This document shows, one piece after another, positions 44,612 to 53,509 of a DNA stretch of 64,000 bases. Source of the DNA: Shimia sp. CNT1-13L.2 (lineage in GTDB: Bacteria; Pseudomonadota; Alphaproteobacteria; Rhodobacterales; Rhodobacteraceae); assembly GCF_024331145.1 (NCBI RefSeq), contig NZ_JANDJO010000002.1, positions 186,001 to 250,000 of the forward strand. Reading direction: 5' to 3'. The notes beneath the pieces were generated by a model, which saw nothing but the letters and a program-made list of their open reading frames with translations, was not told the origin of the DNA and did not search any database. Position 1 is the first letter of the stretch. Each line of letters starts with the position of its first letter. A program made the translations under genes and the position numbers.

Positions 44612-46009
44612 ATGGCATTTGATTGCGTCATTATCGGTGCAGGGCCTGCAGGCATGTCCGCGGCTCTTACCCTGTCGGAACACGGTCGTTCAGCGCTTGT
44701 GCTGGATCGGGGTGTTGCCCCCGGCGGGCAGATCTTCCGCTCTGTCAGCACATCGCCGCTTCCGGATCGCACGGCCCTCGGGCCGGACTATGCAGCCGGT
44801 GCCGAACTGGTGTCTGCCTACACCAACAGCCGTGCCAAGCACGTCGCCGGCGCCGATGTCTGGCATATCGGCGAAGATGGCCGCATCCTCTATTCACACG
44901 AAGGCACAACGAAACAGGTTGAGGCGCGCGAGATCCTCATCTGTCCCGGAGCGATCGAGCGCCCGATGCCGATCAGGGGCTGGACCTTGCCCGGCGTCAT
45001 GACCGCGGGGGCCGCGCAGGTCATGCTCAAATCCGATGCGATGGTTGCCGAAAATGCGGTTTTCGCCGGATCCGGCCCGCTTCTCTATCTGATCGTTGCC
45101 CAGTACCTGCGCCTCGGCGTGAAGGTTGCGGGGCTGGTCGATACGACACCCGCTGAAAACTACCTGAAGGCCGCGCCGTTGCTGCCGGCAGCTTTGGGCG
45201 GCTTTGGTCTTCTGCGCAAGGGTCTCGCCCTGCTGTCCGAAATCCGCCGTGCGGGCGTGCCTGTGTATCGCAATGCTACCGATCTTGCGATTTTGGGCGA
45301 CCAGCGCGCCGAAGGATTGGTTTTCACCTCCGATGGGCGACAGGAAATCAAGGCTGACACTGTGTTCCTGCACCATGGCGTGCTGCCCAACCCGAACATG
45401 ACCCGCGCCTTGGGGCTGGCGCATCATTGGAACGAAGATCAGCTGGCCTGGCATGTCACGAAAGACGCTTTTGGCCAAAGTTCGCTGCCGCATGTTTCGG
45501 TCGCCGGCGACGGGGGCGGGATTGTTGGGGCCGACGGTGCCCGACACGAAGGGACACTTGCCGCGATGAATGTCCTGACACGCCTCGGACATTTTGCTTC
45601 GGATCAACGCGACCGCCTTGCCAAACCGCGCCTTGCGCAGTTGCGCAGGTTGGCACGCTTTCGCCGGTTCATCGACCGCCTTTACCAACCGCGCCCCGCG
45701 CTGCGCTTGCCGCAGGACAGTGAAACGGTGGTGTGTCGCTGTGAAGAACAACGCCTGTCCGACCTTCGGCAGGGCTTCGAAGAAGGCGCACGTGATCCCA
45801 ATGCCCTCAAGTCCCGCACGCGATGTGGAATGGGGCCGTGCCAGGGCCGGCAATGTGGCCCTATCGTCAGTGGCCTTCTCGCCAAATGGCAGGACCTCCC
45901 GGTTCAGGACGTGGGCTACTACCGCCTGCGCAGCCCGCAGAAACTCTTGAGCCTTGAGGAATTCAGCCAGTTTCAAACCGTGGTTCCTGATGAGGGAGGC
46001 ACGAAATGA
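44612..46009 (+). CDS. FAD/NAD(P)-binding subunit with C-terminal BFD-type [2Fe-2S] site (HcnB/OoxA-like)
   Basis: A 465-residue flavoprotein. It has VIIGAGPAGMSAALTLSEHG at the N terminus, a second dinucleotide motif AVFAGSGPLLYLIVAQYL near residue 150 and a C-terminal bacterioferritin-associated-ferredoxin-like domain with VVCRCEEQ and RCGMGPCQGRQCG supplying four cysteines. This architecture is the middle subunit of HCN synthase, opine oxidase and D-hydroxyproline dehydrogenase complexes. It probably carries electrons from the DAO-type subunit. Overlaps the next gene by ATGA. Confidence 0.86.
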   Translation: MAFDCVIIGAGPAGMSAALTLSEHGRSALVLDRGVAPGGQIFRSVSTSPLPDRTALGPDYAAGAELVSAYTNSRAKHVAGADVWHIGEDGRILYSHEGTTKQVEAREILICPGAIERPMPIRGWTLPGVMTAGAAQVMLKSDAMVAENAVFAGSGPLLYLIVAQYLRLGVKVAGLVDTTPAENYLKAAPLLPAALGGFGLLRKGLALLSEIRRAGVPVYRNATDLAILGDQRAEGLVFTSDGRQEIKADTVFLHHGVLPNPNMTRALGLAHHWNEDQLAWHVTKDAFGQSSLPHVSVAGDGGGIVGADGARHEGTLAAMNVLTRLGHFASDQRDRLAKPRLAQLRRLARFRRFIDRLYQPRPALRLPQDSETVVCRCEEQRLSDLRQGFEEGARDPNALKSRTRCGMGPCQGRQCGPIVSGLLAKWQDLPVQDVGYYRLRSPQKLLSLEEFSQFQTVVPDEGGTK

Positions 46010-47121
46010 ACGCGGATGTCCTCATCGTTGGCGGTGGTATTCAGGGCTGCGCGACGGCCTATCAGCTCGCACGCCGGGGCGTCTCGGTCCTGGTCGTGGA
46101 AAAAGACTATATTGCCCGCCATGCATCAGGTGTGAACGCCGGAGGTGTGCGCCTTATCGGGCGTGACTTGGCCGAGGTGCCGCTTTCGCGACAGTCCATG
46201 CGGATGTGGCATACTCTCGACGAAGAGCTTGAGGCCGATACAGGGTTCCGTGCAAAGGGCCTTATCAATATCGCCGCCGATGACGCCGATATTGCGGCCC
46301 TGAATGACAGGCAGCAAAAGATGCAGGCGCTTGGCTATGACCACGAGCGTATTATTTCGCGGGATGAGCTGCGCGAGAGGCTCCCATTCGTTGATCCGAC
46401 CTGCGTGGGCGGCGCGATGTCAGAACTGGATGGCTATGCCATTCCCTACAAGGCGACAAATGCCTTTCGTCTCGCGGCGGAGCGCCACGGCGCAACCTTT
46501 CTGGAAGGCACCGAACTCGCAGGGCTGCGCAGAATTGGCGAGGCATGGCTGGCGGCCACCTCACGCGGAGATATCTCGGCAGGCACCATCGTGAATTGCG
46601 CCGGGGCCTGGGCCGATCGCGTGGCCGCGATGATCGGTGACAACGTCCCCCTCAGCCACGCAGCACCCATGCTGATGATCACCGCTCGTATGCCGCACTT
46701 TGCGTCCCCCGTCGTCGGTGCCGTCAGCCGCCAACTGAGTTTCAAGCAGTTCGAAAACGGCACCGTTCTGATTGGCGGAGGGGCCAAGGGGTTTGCCGAC
46801 CGCGCGGCCAATCGCACCCGGCTCGACTATGCCAAACTGGCTCAGGCGTCACGTACCGCGATCGAGTTTTTCCCGATCATGGCCAAGGCATCCATCAACA
46901 GGATGTGGGCCGGGCTGGAGGCTTATATGCCCGACAACCTTCCGGTGATCGGACCAGCCGTCAATGCAGACCGTGCTTTCCACGCCTTCGGCTTTTCCGC
47001 GCATGGCTTCCAGATGGGGCCGGTCGTGGGAAAAGTCATGGCGGACCTCGTTCTGACCGGCGCAAGCGATTTTGACCTTTCCGCGTTCCGCATCGACCGC
47101 TATGACCGCAAAGTTCTTTGA
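46006..47121 (+). CDS. DAO-type FAD oxidoreductase, catalytic subunit (HcnC/OoxB-like)
   Basis: A 371-residue flavoprotein of the D-amino-acid oxidase fold: VLIVGGGIQGCATAYQLARRGVSV at the N terminus, HASGVNAGGVRLIG near residue 45, IVNCAGAWADRVA near 198 and HGFQMGPVVGKVMADL near the C terminus. It would oxidise the C-N bond of a glycine-, proline- or opine-like substrate to an imine. Third gene of the three-subunit oxidase, overlapping the second by ATGA, and followed by a RidA gene that could hydrolyse the imine product. Glycine to HCN (HcnC) is possible but less likely than an imported imino acid. Confidence 0.82.
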   Translation: MNADVLIVGGGIQGCATAYQLARRGVSVLVVEKDYIARHASGVNAGGVRLIGRDLAEVPLSRQSMRMWHTLDEELEADTGFRAKGLINIAADDADIAALNDRQQKMQALGYDHERIISRDELRERLPFVDPTCVGGAMSELDGYAIPYKATNAFRLAAERHGATFLEGTELAGLRRIGEAWLAATSRGDISAGTIVNCAGAWADRVAAMIGDNVPLSHAAPMLMITARMPHFASPVVGAVSRQLSFKQFENGTVLIGGGAKGFADRAANRTRLDYAKLAQASRTAIEFFPIMAKASINRMWAGLEAYMPDNLPVIGPAVNADRAFHAFGFSAHGFQMGPVVGKVMADLVLTGASDFDLSAFRIDRYDRKVL

Positions 47122-47133
47122 CAGGAGACAACC

Positions 47134-47481
47134 ATGACCATCACCCGTATCGAAACCGGCCAACGCATGAGCAAGATCGTCAAGCACAATGGCGTTGCCT
47201 ATCTCTGTGGCCAGGTTTCCGATGCCGCCACCGTGGCAGACCAGACCCGCGAAATCCTCGAGAAAGTCGAAGACCTTCTTGCCAAGGCCGGATCCGACAA
47301 GACGCGTATCCTGCAATGCGTGATCTGGGTTGCCGACATGGCCGATTTCGCCGAGATGAACGCTGTTTGGGATGCCTGGGTGCCCGAAGGCCACGCGCCG
47401 GCTCGCGCCTGTGGCGAAGCCAAGCTGGCCCGTGACGTTCTCAAGGTGGAAATGATCGTCACCGCCGCCTGCGACGACTAA
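47134..47481 (+). CDS. RidA-family reactive imine deaminase
   Basis: A 115-residue RidA/YjgF/UK114 protein. RidA proteins hydrolyse reactive enamines and imines to ketones and ammonia. Visible family features are [29 protein letters not shown] and the carboxylate-binding arginine in [10 protein letters not shown]. Twelve bp after the oxidase gene, with AGGAGACAACC as ribosome-binding site. Its placement directly after an amine oxidase is functionally coherent. It may belong to a Rid subfamily other than archetypal RidA. Confidence 0.88.
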   Translation: MTITRIETGQRMSKIVKHNGVAYLCGQVSDAATVADQTREILEKVEDLLAKAGSDKTRILQCVIWVADMADFAEMNAVWDAWVPEGHAPARACGEAKLARDVLKVEMIVTAACDD

Positions 47482-47491
47482 GCTGGGGGCG

Positions 47492-48118
47492 ATGGAATCG
47501 CTTTCGCATATCTTTGTGCCACTATCTCTGGTGGCAACCGCCGTGATGGCAGCGTCTGCTGCCATCCAGGCGCGCCGTTTCAGCCTCGATCTGTTCGGCG
47601 CGACCGTACTTGGCATCGTAACTGCCGTCGGGGGTGGCACCCTGCGTGATCTTCTCTTGGGATTGACCCCGGTCTTCTGGATCACCGACCTGCGATTTCT
47701 GCTCGTTGCCGTGCCGTCCGCGATGCTGAGTTTCTACATTGCGGCCCGGATGCCCACCGGCAATGGTCGCCGCCTTGCCTTGCTGATGTACCTTGATGCA
47801 ATCGGCCTTGCGCTTTTCACGCTGACAGGGGTTCAGGTGGCTCTGGGGGCCGGGGTTTCCCCGGTTCTTGCCATCGTGATCGGATGCGTCACCGGAACCG
47901 CTGGCGGCATGATCCGGGATCTCTTGTGCAACATCACCCCCAGCGTGTTGCGCGAAGACCTTTATGCCACGATTTCGCTTGCCGGCGGCGCGGCATATCT
48001 CGGCTTCAGACAGATACTGGGCGAGCCGACAGCCACCCTTGCAGCCTTTCTTCTCATCCTGCTGGTCAGGGTTGTGCTGCTTTGGCGCAATCCTCCCCGC
48101 CCGGATGACGCGGTCTGA
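47492..48118 (+). CDS. UPF0126/TRIC-like membrane protein, candidate glycine transporter
   Basis: A 208-residue inner-membrane protein made of two similar three-helix halves, each with the family motif: TAVGGGTLRDLLLG (about residue 44) and TGTAGGMIRDLLC (about residue 130). The Pfam family (PF03458) was renamed glycine transporter on the basis of mutant phenotypes, and TRIC channels are distant relatives. It closes the TRAP/oxidase/RidA operon, 10 bp after ridA, hinting that the cluster handles glycine or a small amino-acid product. Direction and substrate are unproven. Confidence 0.8.
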   Translation: MESLSHIFVPLSLVATAVMAASAAIQARRFSLDLFGATVLGIVTAVGGGTLRDLLLGLTPVFWITDLRFLLVAVPSAMLSFYIAARMPTGNGRRLALLMYLDAIGLALFTLTGVQVALGAGVSPVLAIVIGCVTGTAGGMIRDLLCNITPSVLREDLYATISLAGGAAYLGFRQILGEPTATLAAFLLILLVRVVLLWRNPPRPDDAV

Positions 48119-48841
48119 TTACCAGCGCGGTGGCTGAAGGCCCGACTGGAACCACGTGACAAGGCTGAGGATCGAATAGGTGGGCAGTCCCGTCGCCGCC
48201 GAGATATCCGCCGCATAGGGGCACATGTTCGTGCACTCCAGAACGATGGCGCCAAGATCAGGGTTCTCGGCCTGCAGGGCCAGCGCCGCCTGAACGTTGT
48301 CCTCCCGCGCAAGTGCCACGTTCAGCTCCATCTCATTGTCCAGAATGGCGCGGGTGAACTCCTTGCCGCCTTCGGTTGACCCGATGGGTGTGCCAGCGGG
48401 GACATTGGCCGCATCCAGATGCGCCTGCGTCAATGTCGAAGCAGAGATCGTCAACACCCCGGCGCGTTTGCCCTTGGGCAGCATCCGGTTCACGAAATCG
48501 ACCTGCATAAGGGACGAGGTGACGACAGGCACCGGCACGGCCGCGGCAATCTCCTCCTGAAACAGGGCGAGGAACCCGCAGTTGGTGGTGATCCCGTCCA
48601 CGCCATCCTGAACCAAGGCGCGGGCGGCGTCGATGAATAGGTCCAGCGTGCCTTCTCCACCCTTGCGCACCACGATGTCGGGTGAGGCATTGCGCACGAT
48701 CCTGTAGTGCACCGGGAAAGGCCAGCTCTGGGCATTGCCCATGTCGCCGGGGATCCGGGGAAAACGGGCATCGAGCATAAGAATGCCAACAGACGCCCCA
48801 TAGATCGATTTGCCGCCACGGGCGATACCCCCGGTCATCAT
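48119..48841 (-). CDS. Aspartate/glutamate racemase-family protein
   Basis: A 240-residue protein of the Asp/Glu/hydantoin racemase superfamily, PLP-independent enzymes using two cysteines. Candidate catalytic cysteines are Cys88 in GITTNCGFL and Cys203 in VLECTNMCP (Cys207 nearby). The family includes racemases, maleate isomerase and arylmalonate decarboxylase, so the reaction is open. It is transcribed with the GntR regulator (ATGA overlap) and divergent from a ThDP enzyme; the three probably serve one pathway. Confidence 0.78.
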   Translation of the reverse strand: MMTGGIARGGKSIYGASVGILMLDARFPRIPGDMGNAQSWPFPVHYRIVRNASPDIVVRKGGEGTLDLFIDAARALVQDGVDGITTNCGFLALFQEEIAAAVPVPVVTSSLMQVDFVNRMLPKGKRAGVLTISASTLTQAHLDAANVPAGTPIGSTEGGKEFTRAILDNEMELNVALAREDNVQAALALQAENPDLGAIVLECTNMCPYAADISAATGLPTYSILSLVTWFQSGLQPPRW

Positions 48842-49542
48842 GCCTCTTCCTCCAAAAGAACCTGCGTCGACAACTCATCGACCGTATTCATGTAGATGTT
48901 GGAAATGCCCTGCCGTACGACCTCTGTAACCTGGTCGAGACGCTTGGCAATGTGCCGGCCCAGCACCTCTGATGCCCTGTCCGCGTCGCGCGCCAGCAGC
49001 GCTTCCATGACGGCGACGTGTTCGCTTTTTGACTTGCGCAGCTTGCCCATCGACATGCTGACCCAGCGAACATATCGAATCCGCTCGTTGATCCGCTCCA
49101 GTTGTGCGGTCAAAACCGCGTTGCCGGAAAGACGTGCAATCGCGACGTGAAAGGCCTCGTCGCGATCACAGGCTTCGGCAACGGTTAGCCCCGTCACGTC
49201 GATCCCGGTCGAATAGAGTTCGTCTTGCAACGCTTTCAGGTCATCGTCGCTGGCCCGTTCGCAGGCCAGACGTACTGCCGTGCATTCCAGCGTTTCCCGC
49301 AATTCGTATAGATCAAAGACGGTTTTTGCGTCCAGTTCCCGACAGAAAAAGCCGGCACCCGGCTGAAAGTCGAACATCTTTTCGGCGACAAGGCGGTTCA
49401 GGGCTTCGCGCAGCGGTGTGCGGCTGACACCAAGTTCCCGCGACAGGGCCACTTCGTTCAACCGGTCGCCCGGACGCAGGCGGAATGTCACCGCCATCTG
49501 CTTGAGCCGGTCATAAATGTCTTCGACGCGCCCTTCGGCCAT
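48838..49542 (-). CDS. GntR-family regulator, FadR subfamily
   Basis: A 234-residue regulator. The winged helix-turn-helix (residues about 8-70) contains FRLRPGDRLNEVALSRELGVSRTPLREALNRL, the GntR signature; residues 80-225 form the helical FadR C-terminal (FCD) ligand domain with metal-binding histidines plausible in DRDEAFHVAIA and in the GRHIAKR segment. Start at ATG 49542 follows GAAGGAGACAGCT; the frame is open upstream across the operators but unsupported. The two CTGTATACAG palindromes in front of it match the GTATAC core bound by FadR-type GntR proteins, so autoregulation and control of the divergent ThDP enzyme are likely. Confidence 0.9.
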   Translation of the reverse strand: MAEGRVEDIYDRLKQMAVTFRLRPGDRLNEVALSRELGVSRTPLREALNRLVAEKMFDFQPGAGFFCRELDAKTVFDLYELRETLECTAVRLACERASDDDLKALQDELYSTGIDVTGLTVAEACDRDEAFHVAIARLSGNAVLTAQLERINERIRYVRWVSMSMGKLRKSKSEHVAVMEALLARDADRASEVLGRHIAKRLDQVTEVVRQGISNIYMNTVDELSTQVLLEEEA

Positions 49543-49603
49543 AGCTGTCTCCTTCGTCTTGAAACGGGTGTGCCACAGAGGGGATTTGATTTCAATATAC
49601 AAA

Positions 49604-49615
49604 CCTGTATACAGG
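49604..49615. promoter_or_regulatory. GntR operator, copy 1 (CCTGTATACAGG)
   Basis: A perfect 12-bp palindrome with a GTATAC core typical of FadR-subfamily GntR operators, located between the divergent gntR and ThDP-enzyme genes. Its core CTGTATACAG is identical to copy 2. Confidence 0.75.
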
Positions 49616-49622
49616 CCTGAAT

Positions 49623-49634
49623 GCTGTATACAGC
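49623..49634. promoter_or_regulatory. GntR operator, copy 2 (GCTGTATACAGC)
   Basis: Second perfect 12-bp palindrome with the same CTGTATACAG core. Its centre lies 19 bp from the centre of copy 1 and it ends 38 bp before the ThDP-enzyme start codon, where bound repressor would block that promoter. Confidence 0.75.
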
Positions 49635-49672
49635 TCTGAACACATCTGATTCCAGAGAGGGAGTGATTTCGG

Positions 49673-51373
49673 ATGGCAAAGGACCTTGCAAACCAGTTGA
49701 ATGGTGCCGAAGCGATGGTGCGTATGCTCGAAGCCCAGGGCGTGACCCATATCTTCGGCCTGTGCGGTGACACGACGCTGCCGTTTTATGATGCCATGCT
49801 GCGCCTTGATCACAACATCACCCATGTGCTGACGCGCGATGAACGCTGCGCGGCCTATATGGCCGACGGGTTTTCCCGCGTGACCGGAAGGGTGGGGGTC
49901 TGCGAAGGGCCTTCCGGCGGGGGCGCGACCTATATTCTTCCGGGCCTCATCGAAGCCAATGAAAGCTCCTACGCGGTTCTGGCCATCACAACGGACATCT
50001 CTGTATCCTCTTATGGCAAGTACCCCCTGACCGAGGTGGATCAGGACGCGTTGATGCGCCCGTTGACCAAGTTCAACACCGTCATCAAGAAGTCTGAACA
50101 TATTCCGCGCATGGTCCGTCAGGCCTTCCGCGCCATGACAACAGGGCGGTCCGGCTCGGCGCATCTCGGGTTGCCCTATGACATCCAGTATGAACCCGTG
50201 GACGCTCAGGATATCTGGGCCGATCCAAAGCACAATGCCTATCCGGCCTATCCCGTCGCGCCGGAACCCGGATCGGTGGCAGCTGCGGTCGAGGCCATCC
50301 TTTCGGCGGAAAAACCGCTTATCGTCTGTGGAGGCGGTGTGGTCATCTCGGGCGCCATGGACGCGCTCGACCGGTTTGCCAGCCGTCTCGACATCGCGGT
50401 GGCAACATCCATCTCGGGCAAGGGCGCGCTTGCAGACGACAACCCGCAATCGCTGGGCGTCGTGGGGTCGAATGGCGGGACGGACGAAACATGGGAGATG
50501 ATGGAGGCGGCCGATCTCGTGATCTTCATGGGCTGCCGCGCCGGATCAACAACCACATCCCGCTGGAGCGCCCCCAAACCCGGGGCTCGTATCGTGCATT
50601 TCGACAGTGATCCGATGACCATCGGGGCGAACTATCCCACCGAGGCAGGCGTGGTTGGTGACCTGCGCCTCGCGCTTGATCAGGCCAACGCGGTTCTGGA
50701 CGGCCTCGACGAGGTCAAGACCTTTGGAGGCGCGGCCACCGTCGCGGACATCAAATCCCGCAAGTTTGCGAAGTTTGCCGCCCTTGCCGTATCGACAGAT
50801 ACGCCGATCCGACCGGAACGCATCATCGACACGCTGAACCGCCACCTGCCCGACGACGCCATTGTCGTAAGCGATCCGGGCACAAGCTGTCCCTACTACA
50901 ACGCATATTCGCAACAGAAGTCTTCGGGTCGCCAATACATAACCAACCGCGCACATGGCGCATTGGGCTATTCGCTTGGGGCGGCCCTGGGGGCCTGGTT
51001 CGGGCGTCCGGACAGCAAGGTTGTCGCCATGATGGGCGACGGGTCTTTCGCCTTTTCCTGTGGCGAGTTGGAGACCGTTGTCCGCTCCAATGCCCCGATC
51101 ACCTATATCGTGTTCAACAACAGCAACTTCGGCTGGATCAAGGCCAGCCAGTATGCCGACAAGGATGCGCGCTACTATAACGTCGATTTCGCGCGGACGG
51201 ACAACGCCAAGGTGGCCGAAGGATTTGGTGTGAAGTCCTGGCGTGTTGATGATCCGGCGGATCTGGATGCGGTGATTGCAGAAGCCATGGGGCACGCTGG
51301 GCCAACCCTGATCGACATCGTGACCCAACCGCTTGAGGAAAGCGCGGCACCTGTCATGCGCTGGATGGGTTAG
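49673..51373 (+). CDS. ThDP-dependent acetolactate-synthase-like enzyme
   Basis: A complete 566-residue enzyme of the acetolactate synthase/benzoylformate decarboxylase superfamily. The pyrimidine domain has the cofactor-activating glutamate at Glu57 (LTRDERCAAYMADG); the C-terminal domain has MMGDGSFAFSCGELETVVR near residue 455, ending in the NN motif (IVFNNSN) that closes the Mg-ThDP site. Strong ribosome-binding site AGAGAGGGAG. It is single-gene on its strand, divergent from gntR and a racemase gene. True acetolactate synthase is unlikely without a small subunit; a catabolic decarboxylase or carboligase (for example of a 2-oxo acid) is more plausible. Confidence 0.83.
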   Translation: MAKDLANQLNGAEAMVRMLEAQGVTHIFGLCGDTTLPFYDAMLRLDHNITHVLTRDERCAAYMADGFSRVTGRVGVCEGPSGGGATYILPGLIEANESSYAVLAITTDISVSSYGKYPLTEVDQDALMRPLTKFNTVIKKSEHIPRMVRQAFRAMTTGRSGSAHLGLPYDIQYEPVDAQDIWADPKHNAYPAYPVAPEPGSVAAAVEAILSAEKPLIVCGGGVVISGAMDALDRFASRLDIAVATSISGKGALADDNPQSLGVVGSNGGTDETWEMMEAADLVIFMGCRAGSTTTSRWSAPKPGARIVHFDSDPMTIGANYPTEAGVVGDLRLALDQANAVLDGLDEVKTFGGAATVADIKSRKFAKFAALAVSTDTPIRPERIIDTLNRHLPDDAIVVSDPGTSCPYYNAYSQQKSSGRQYITNRAHGALGYSLGAALGAWFGRPDSKVVAMMGDGSFAFSCGELETVVRSNAPITYIVFNNSNFGWIKASQYADKDARYYNVDFARTDNAKVAEGFGVKSWRVDDPADLDAVIAEAMGHAGPTLIDIVTQPLEESAAPVMRWMG

Positions 51374-52281
51374 GCCGGAGTGACCCCGTCAACCGCATAA
51401 GGCTCCAATTCGCGCAGCAGCAATTCCAGAAACTCTTGCCCGACCGTAGACAGCGGTCGGGTTTTTGATGTGATCACCGCCATCTCCATCGTGATCCGGG
51501 GGCGGAAGCGCCGCGTCACCACGCCGCCGCCCCGGTCAAACTCAAGCGCGAAGGGATCGAGGATCGACACCCCCATGCCCTCGCGTACGAAACTGAGCAT
51601 GTTCTTGAACAGGTGCGAGTGCACCCGCGTTTTCCACGTCGCACCTGCCGTGTGAAATGCCTCTCTGGTTCGACGATGGGTCATGTGATCCGGTCCCATG
51701 ACGATGAAGGGTTCGTTTTCCAGCAGGGCAGGGGTCAGTTCCTCGTGCGTCGACAAGGGATGCCCCTCTGGCATCGCCAGGAACGTCTCGACCTGGAAGT
51801 GATGGACGTTCATCGCGTCATAGAGCAGCGGTAATTCACAAACCCCGATCTCGAAAAGACCCGACATCACCCATTCCTGGATCTTCGACGAATACTGGGA
51901 CTGAAAGCTGATCGACATCTCCGGCCGATCCTTGGCAAACCGGGCAATAAGCTGGGGCATGAAGCCAAAGGACATCGAGTGTTGAGAGGCCACCTGCAAC
52001 TGGCCCATCTGCTTGTTCTGGAGGTCGGTCACGGCCTGCGCCACGTGATCCAGCCCGCGCACCACCGTGTCCACCTCCTGATACAGCACCGCCGCCTCTG
52101 GGGTGGCAACCAATCGCCCCTTGTTCCGTTCGAACAGTTGGAACCGGGTTTCCCGCTCAAGCTGGGCAAGAAGGTTCGAGATGCCGGGTTGCGAAATGCC
52201 AAGCAATTCTGCGGCCGCCGTCACCGTGCCGGTTTCAACGATCGCATGGAACGCCTGAAGTTGTCGAAAGCGCAGCGCCAT
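51370..52281 (-). CDS. LysR-family regulator of the enolase/TRAP operon
   Basis: A 303-residue LysR protein beginning MALRFRQLQAFHAIVETGTV, with the recognition helix region LGISQPGISNLLAQLERE. The start at ATG 52281 is chosen because the longer frame would cover the operator. It ends convergently with the ThDP gene (4-bp stop overlap) and is divergent from the enolase gene, 94 bp apart. It is similar in outline to the LysR at 40386, which also faces a TRAP cluster, so the two clusters may share a regulatory logic. Confidence 0.88.
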   Translation of the reverse strand: MALRFRQLQAFHAIVETGTVTAAAELLGISQPGISNLLAQLERETRFQLFERNKGRLVATPEAAVLYQEVDTVVRGLDHVAQAVTDLQNKQMGQLQVASQHSMSFGFMPQLIARFAKDRPEMSISFQSQYSSKIQEWVMSGLFEIGVCELPLLYDAMNVHHFQVETFLAMPEGHPLSTHEELTPALLENEPFIVMGPDHMTHRRTREAFHTAGATWKTRVHSHLFKNMLSFVREGMGVSILDPFALEFDRGGGVVTRRFRPRITMEMAVITSKTRPLSTVGQEFLELLLRELEPYAVDGVTPA

Positions 52282-52288
52282 GGGTGCC

Positions 52289-52307
52289 TCATCATTTTTT
52301 GTGATGA
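52289..52307. promoter_or_regulatory. Inverted repeat TCATCA-N7-TGATGA in the LysR-enolase intergenic region
   Basis: A perfect 6-base inverted repeat with a 7-base T-rich spacer, eight bases upstream of the LysR start codon and 69 bp before the enolase start. The symmetry and T-N11-A outline suit a LysR recognition site used for autoregulation. Confidence 0.45.
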
Positions 52308-52375
52308 TATACATAGAAATCCGTATTTGAAATGATGAAGGCCCCGTGGGAGCCTGAAAAAAACTCGGGGACCCA

Positions 52376-53509
52376 ATGTCAGACTTGAAACAGAAAATCA
52401 CGGCGATGGACGTGTGGCACCTTGCATTGCCCGTGGTGTCGCGCCGTGATCACGGTATCGGCTCGGTCGAGGGCAGTTGCGAAATCGTCGTGCTGCGCCT
52501 GCGTGCCGAAGAGGGAGCAGAAGGCTTTGGCGAGGCGTCGCCGTGGTCGGTGTTTACCGGCACACCCGAGGCCACCTATGCCGCGCTGAACCGTTACCTG
52601 CGCCCTCTTGTCGTGGGGCGTCGGGTTGCCGACCGCGCGGCGATCATGGCGGATGCGGCCTATGCCGTGGCCCATTGTACCGAAGCCAAGGCCGCGCTCG
52701 AGACTGCACTTCTCGATCTCGCCGGGCATATCACGCAGCAACCGGTCTGGGCGCTGCTTGGTGGCAAATGCCGCGATACAATTCCGCTCAGCTGCTCGAT
52801 CGCGAACCCCGATTTCTCACAGGATATCGACCTGTTGCACCGCCTGCGGGCCGACGGCGTGGGCCTGATCAAGCTCAAGACCGGATTCAAGGATCACGCC
52901 TTTGACGTGATGCGGCTCGAACGGATTGCTTCCGATTTCCCCGATTTCCGCGTGCGAGTCGATTACAATCAGGGGCTCAGCATCGACGATGCCCCGGCGC
53001 AGGTCCGCGATGTCGCGACCTTCAAGCCGGACTTTATCGAACAGCCCGTCCGCGCCCATCATTTCGCCATGATGGCCCGCCTGCGGAACATGGTGGATGT
53101 TCCCCTGCTGGCGGACGAGAGCGTGTTTGGCCCCGAGGACATGACCCGGGCCGCCCGCGAAGGCATCTGCGATGGCGTCTCGATCAAGATCATGAAGTCC
53201 GGTGGCCTGACCCGGGCGCAAAGCGTGGCCCGGATCGCCGCGGCCAATGGCTTGATGGCCTATGGCGGTGACATGTTCGAGGCCGGGCTGGCGCATCTGG
53301 CGGGTACACATATGATTGCCGCGACACCCGAAATCACGCTTGGATGCGAGTTCTACCAGGCGTCCTATTTCCTCAAGGAAGACATTCTCGAAGCGCCCTT
53401 TGCGGTCGAGAACGGCCAGGTTGTCGTGCCGGATGGCCCGGGATTGGGCTGCCGCCCCGATATTGGCAAACTGGATCACTACTCCCAGTCACGCGCGGTG
53501 GCGGCATGA
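52376..53509 (+). CDS. Mandelate racemase/muconate-lactonizing-family enzyme (enolase superfamily, MLE subgroup)
   Basis: A 377-residue enolase-superfamily enzyme with the full MLE-subgroup active site. It has Lys166 and Lys168 of the KxK motif (LIKLKTG), metal ligands Asp196 (VDYNQ), Glu222 (FIEQP) and Asp247 (LADES), and the opposite base Lys271 (SIKIMKSGG). Such enzymes abstract the alpha-proton of a carboxylate, giving epimerisation, dehydration or cycloisomerisation. The partner DadA-type oxidase and the TRAP importer suggest an amino- or imino-acid epimerase or dehydratase. Known marine relatives act on hydroxyproline or proline-betaine compounds. Divergent from lysR; overlaps the oxidase gene by ATGA. 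Confidence 0.85.
   Translation: MSDLKQKITAMDVWHLALPVVSRRDHGIGSVEGSCEIVVLRLRAEEGAEGFGEASPWSVFTGTPEATYAALNRYLRPLVVGRRVADRAAIMADAAYAVAHCTEAKAALETALLDLAGHITQQPVWALLGGKCRDTIPLSCSIANPDFSQDIDLLHRLRADGVGLIKLKTGFKDHAFDVMRLERIASDFPDFRVRVDYNQGLSIDDAPAQVRDVATFKPDFIEQPVRAHHFAMMARLRNMVDVPLLADESVFGPEDMTRAAREGICDGVSIKIMKSGGLTRAQSVARIAAANGLMAYGGDMFEAGLAHLAGTHMIAATPEITLGCEFYQASYFLKEDILEAPFAVENGQVVVPDGPGLGCRPDIGKLDHYSQSRAVAA

Noticed and set aside
49673-51373. Biosynthetic acetolactate synthase large subunit
   Set aside because: No small regulatory subunit or other branched-chain genes are nearby, and the gene is under a GntR regulator beside a racemase, which points to catabolism.
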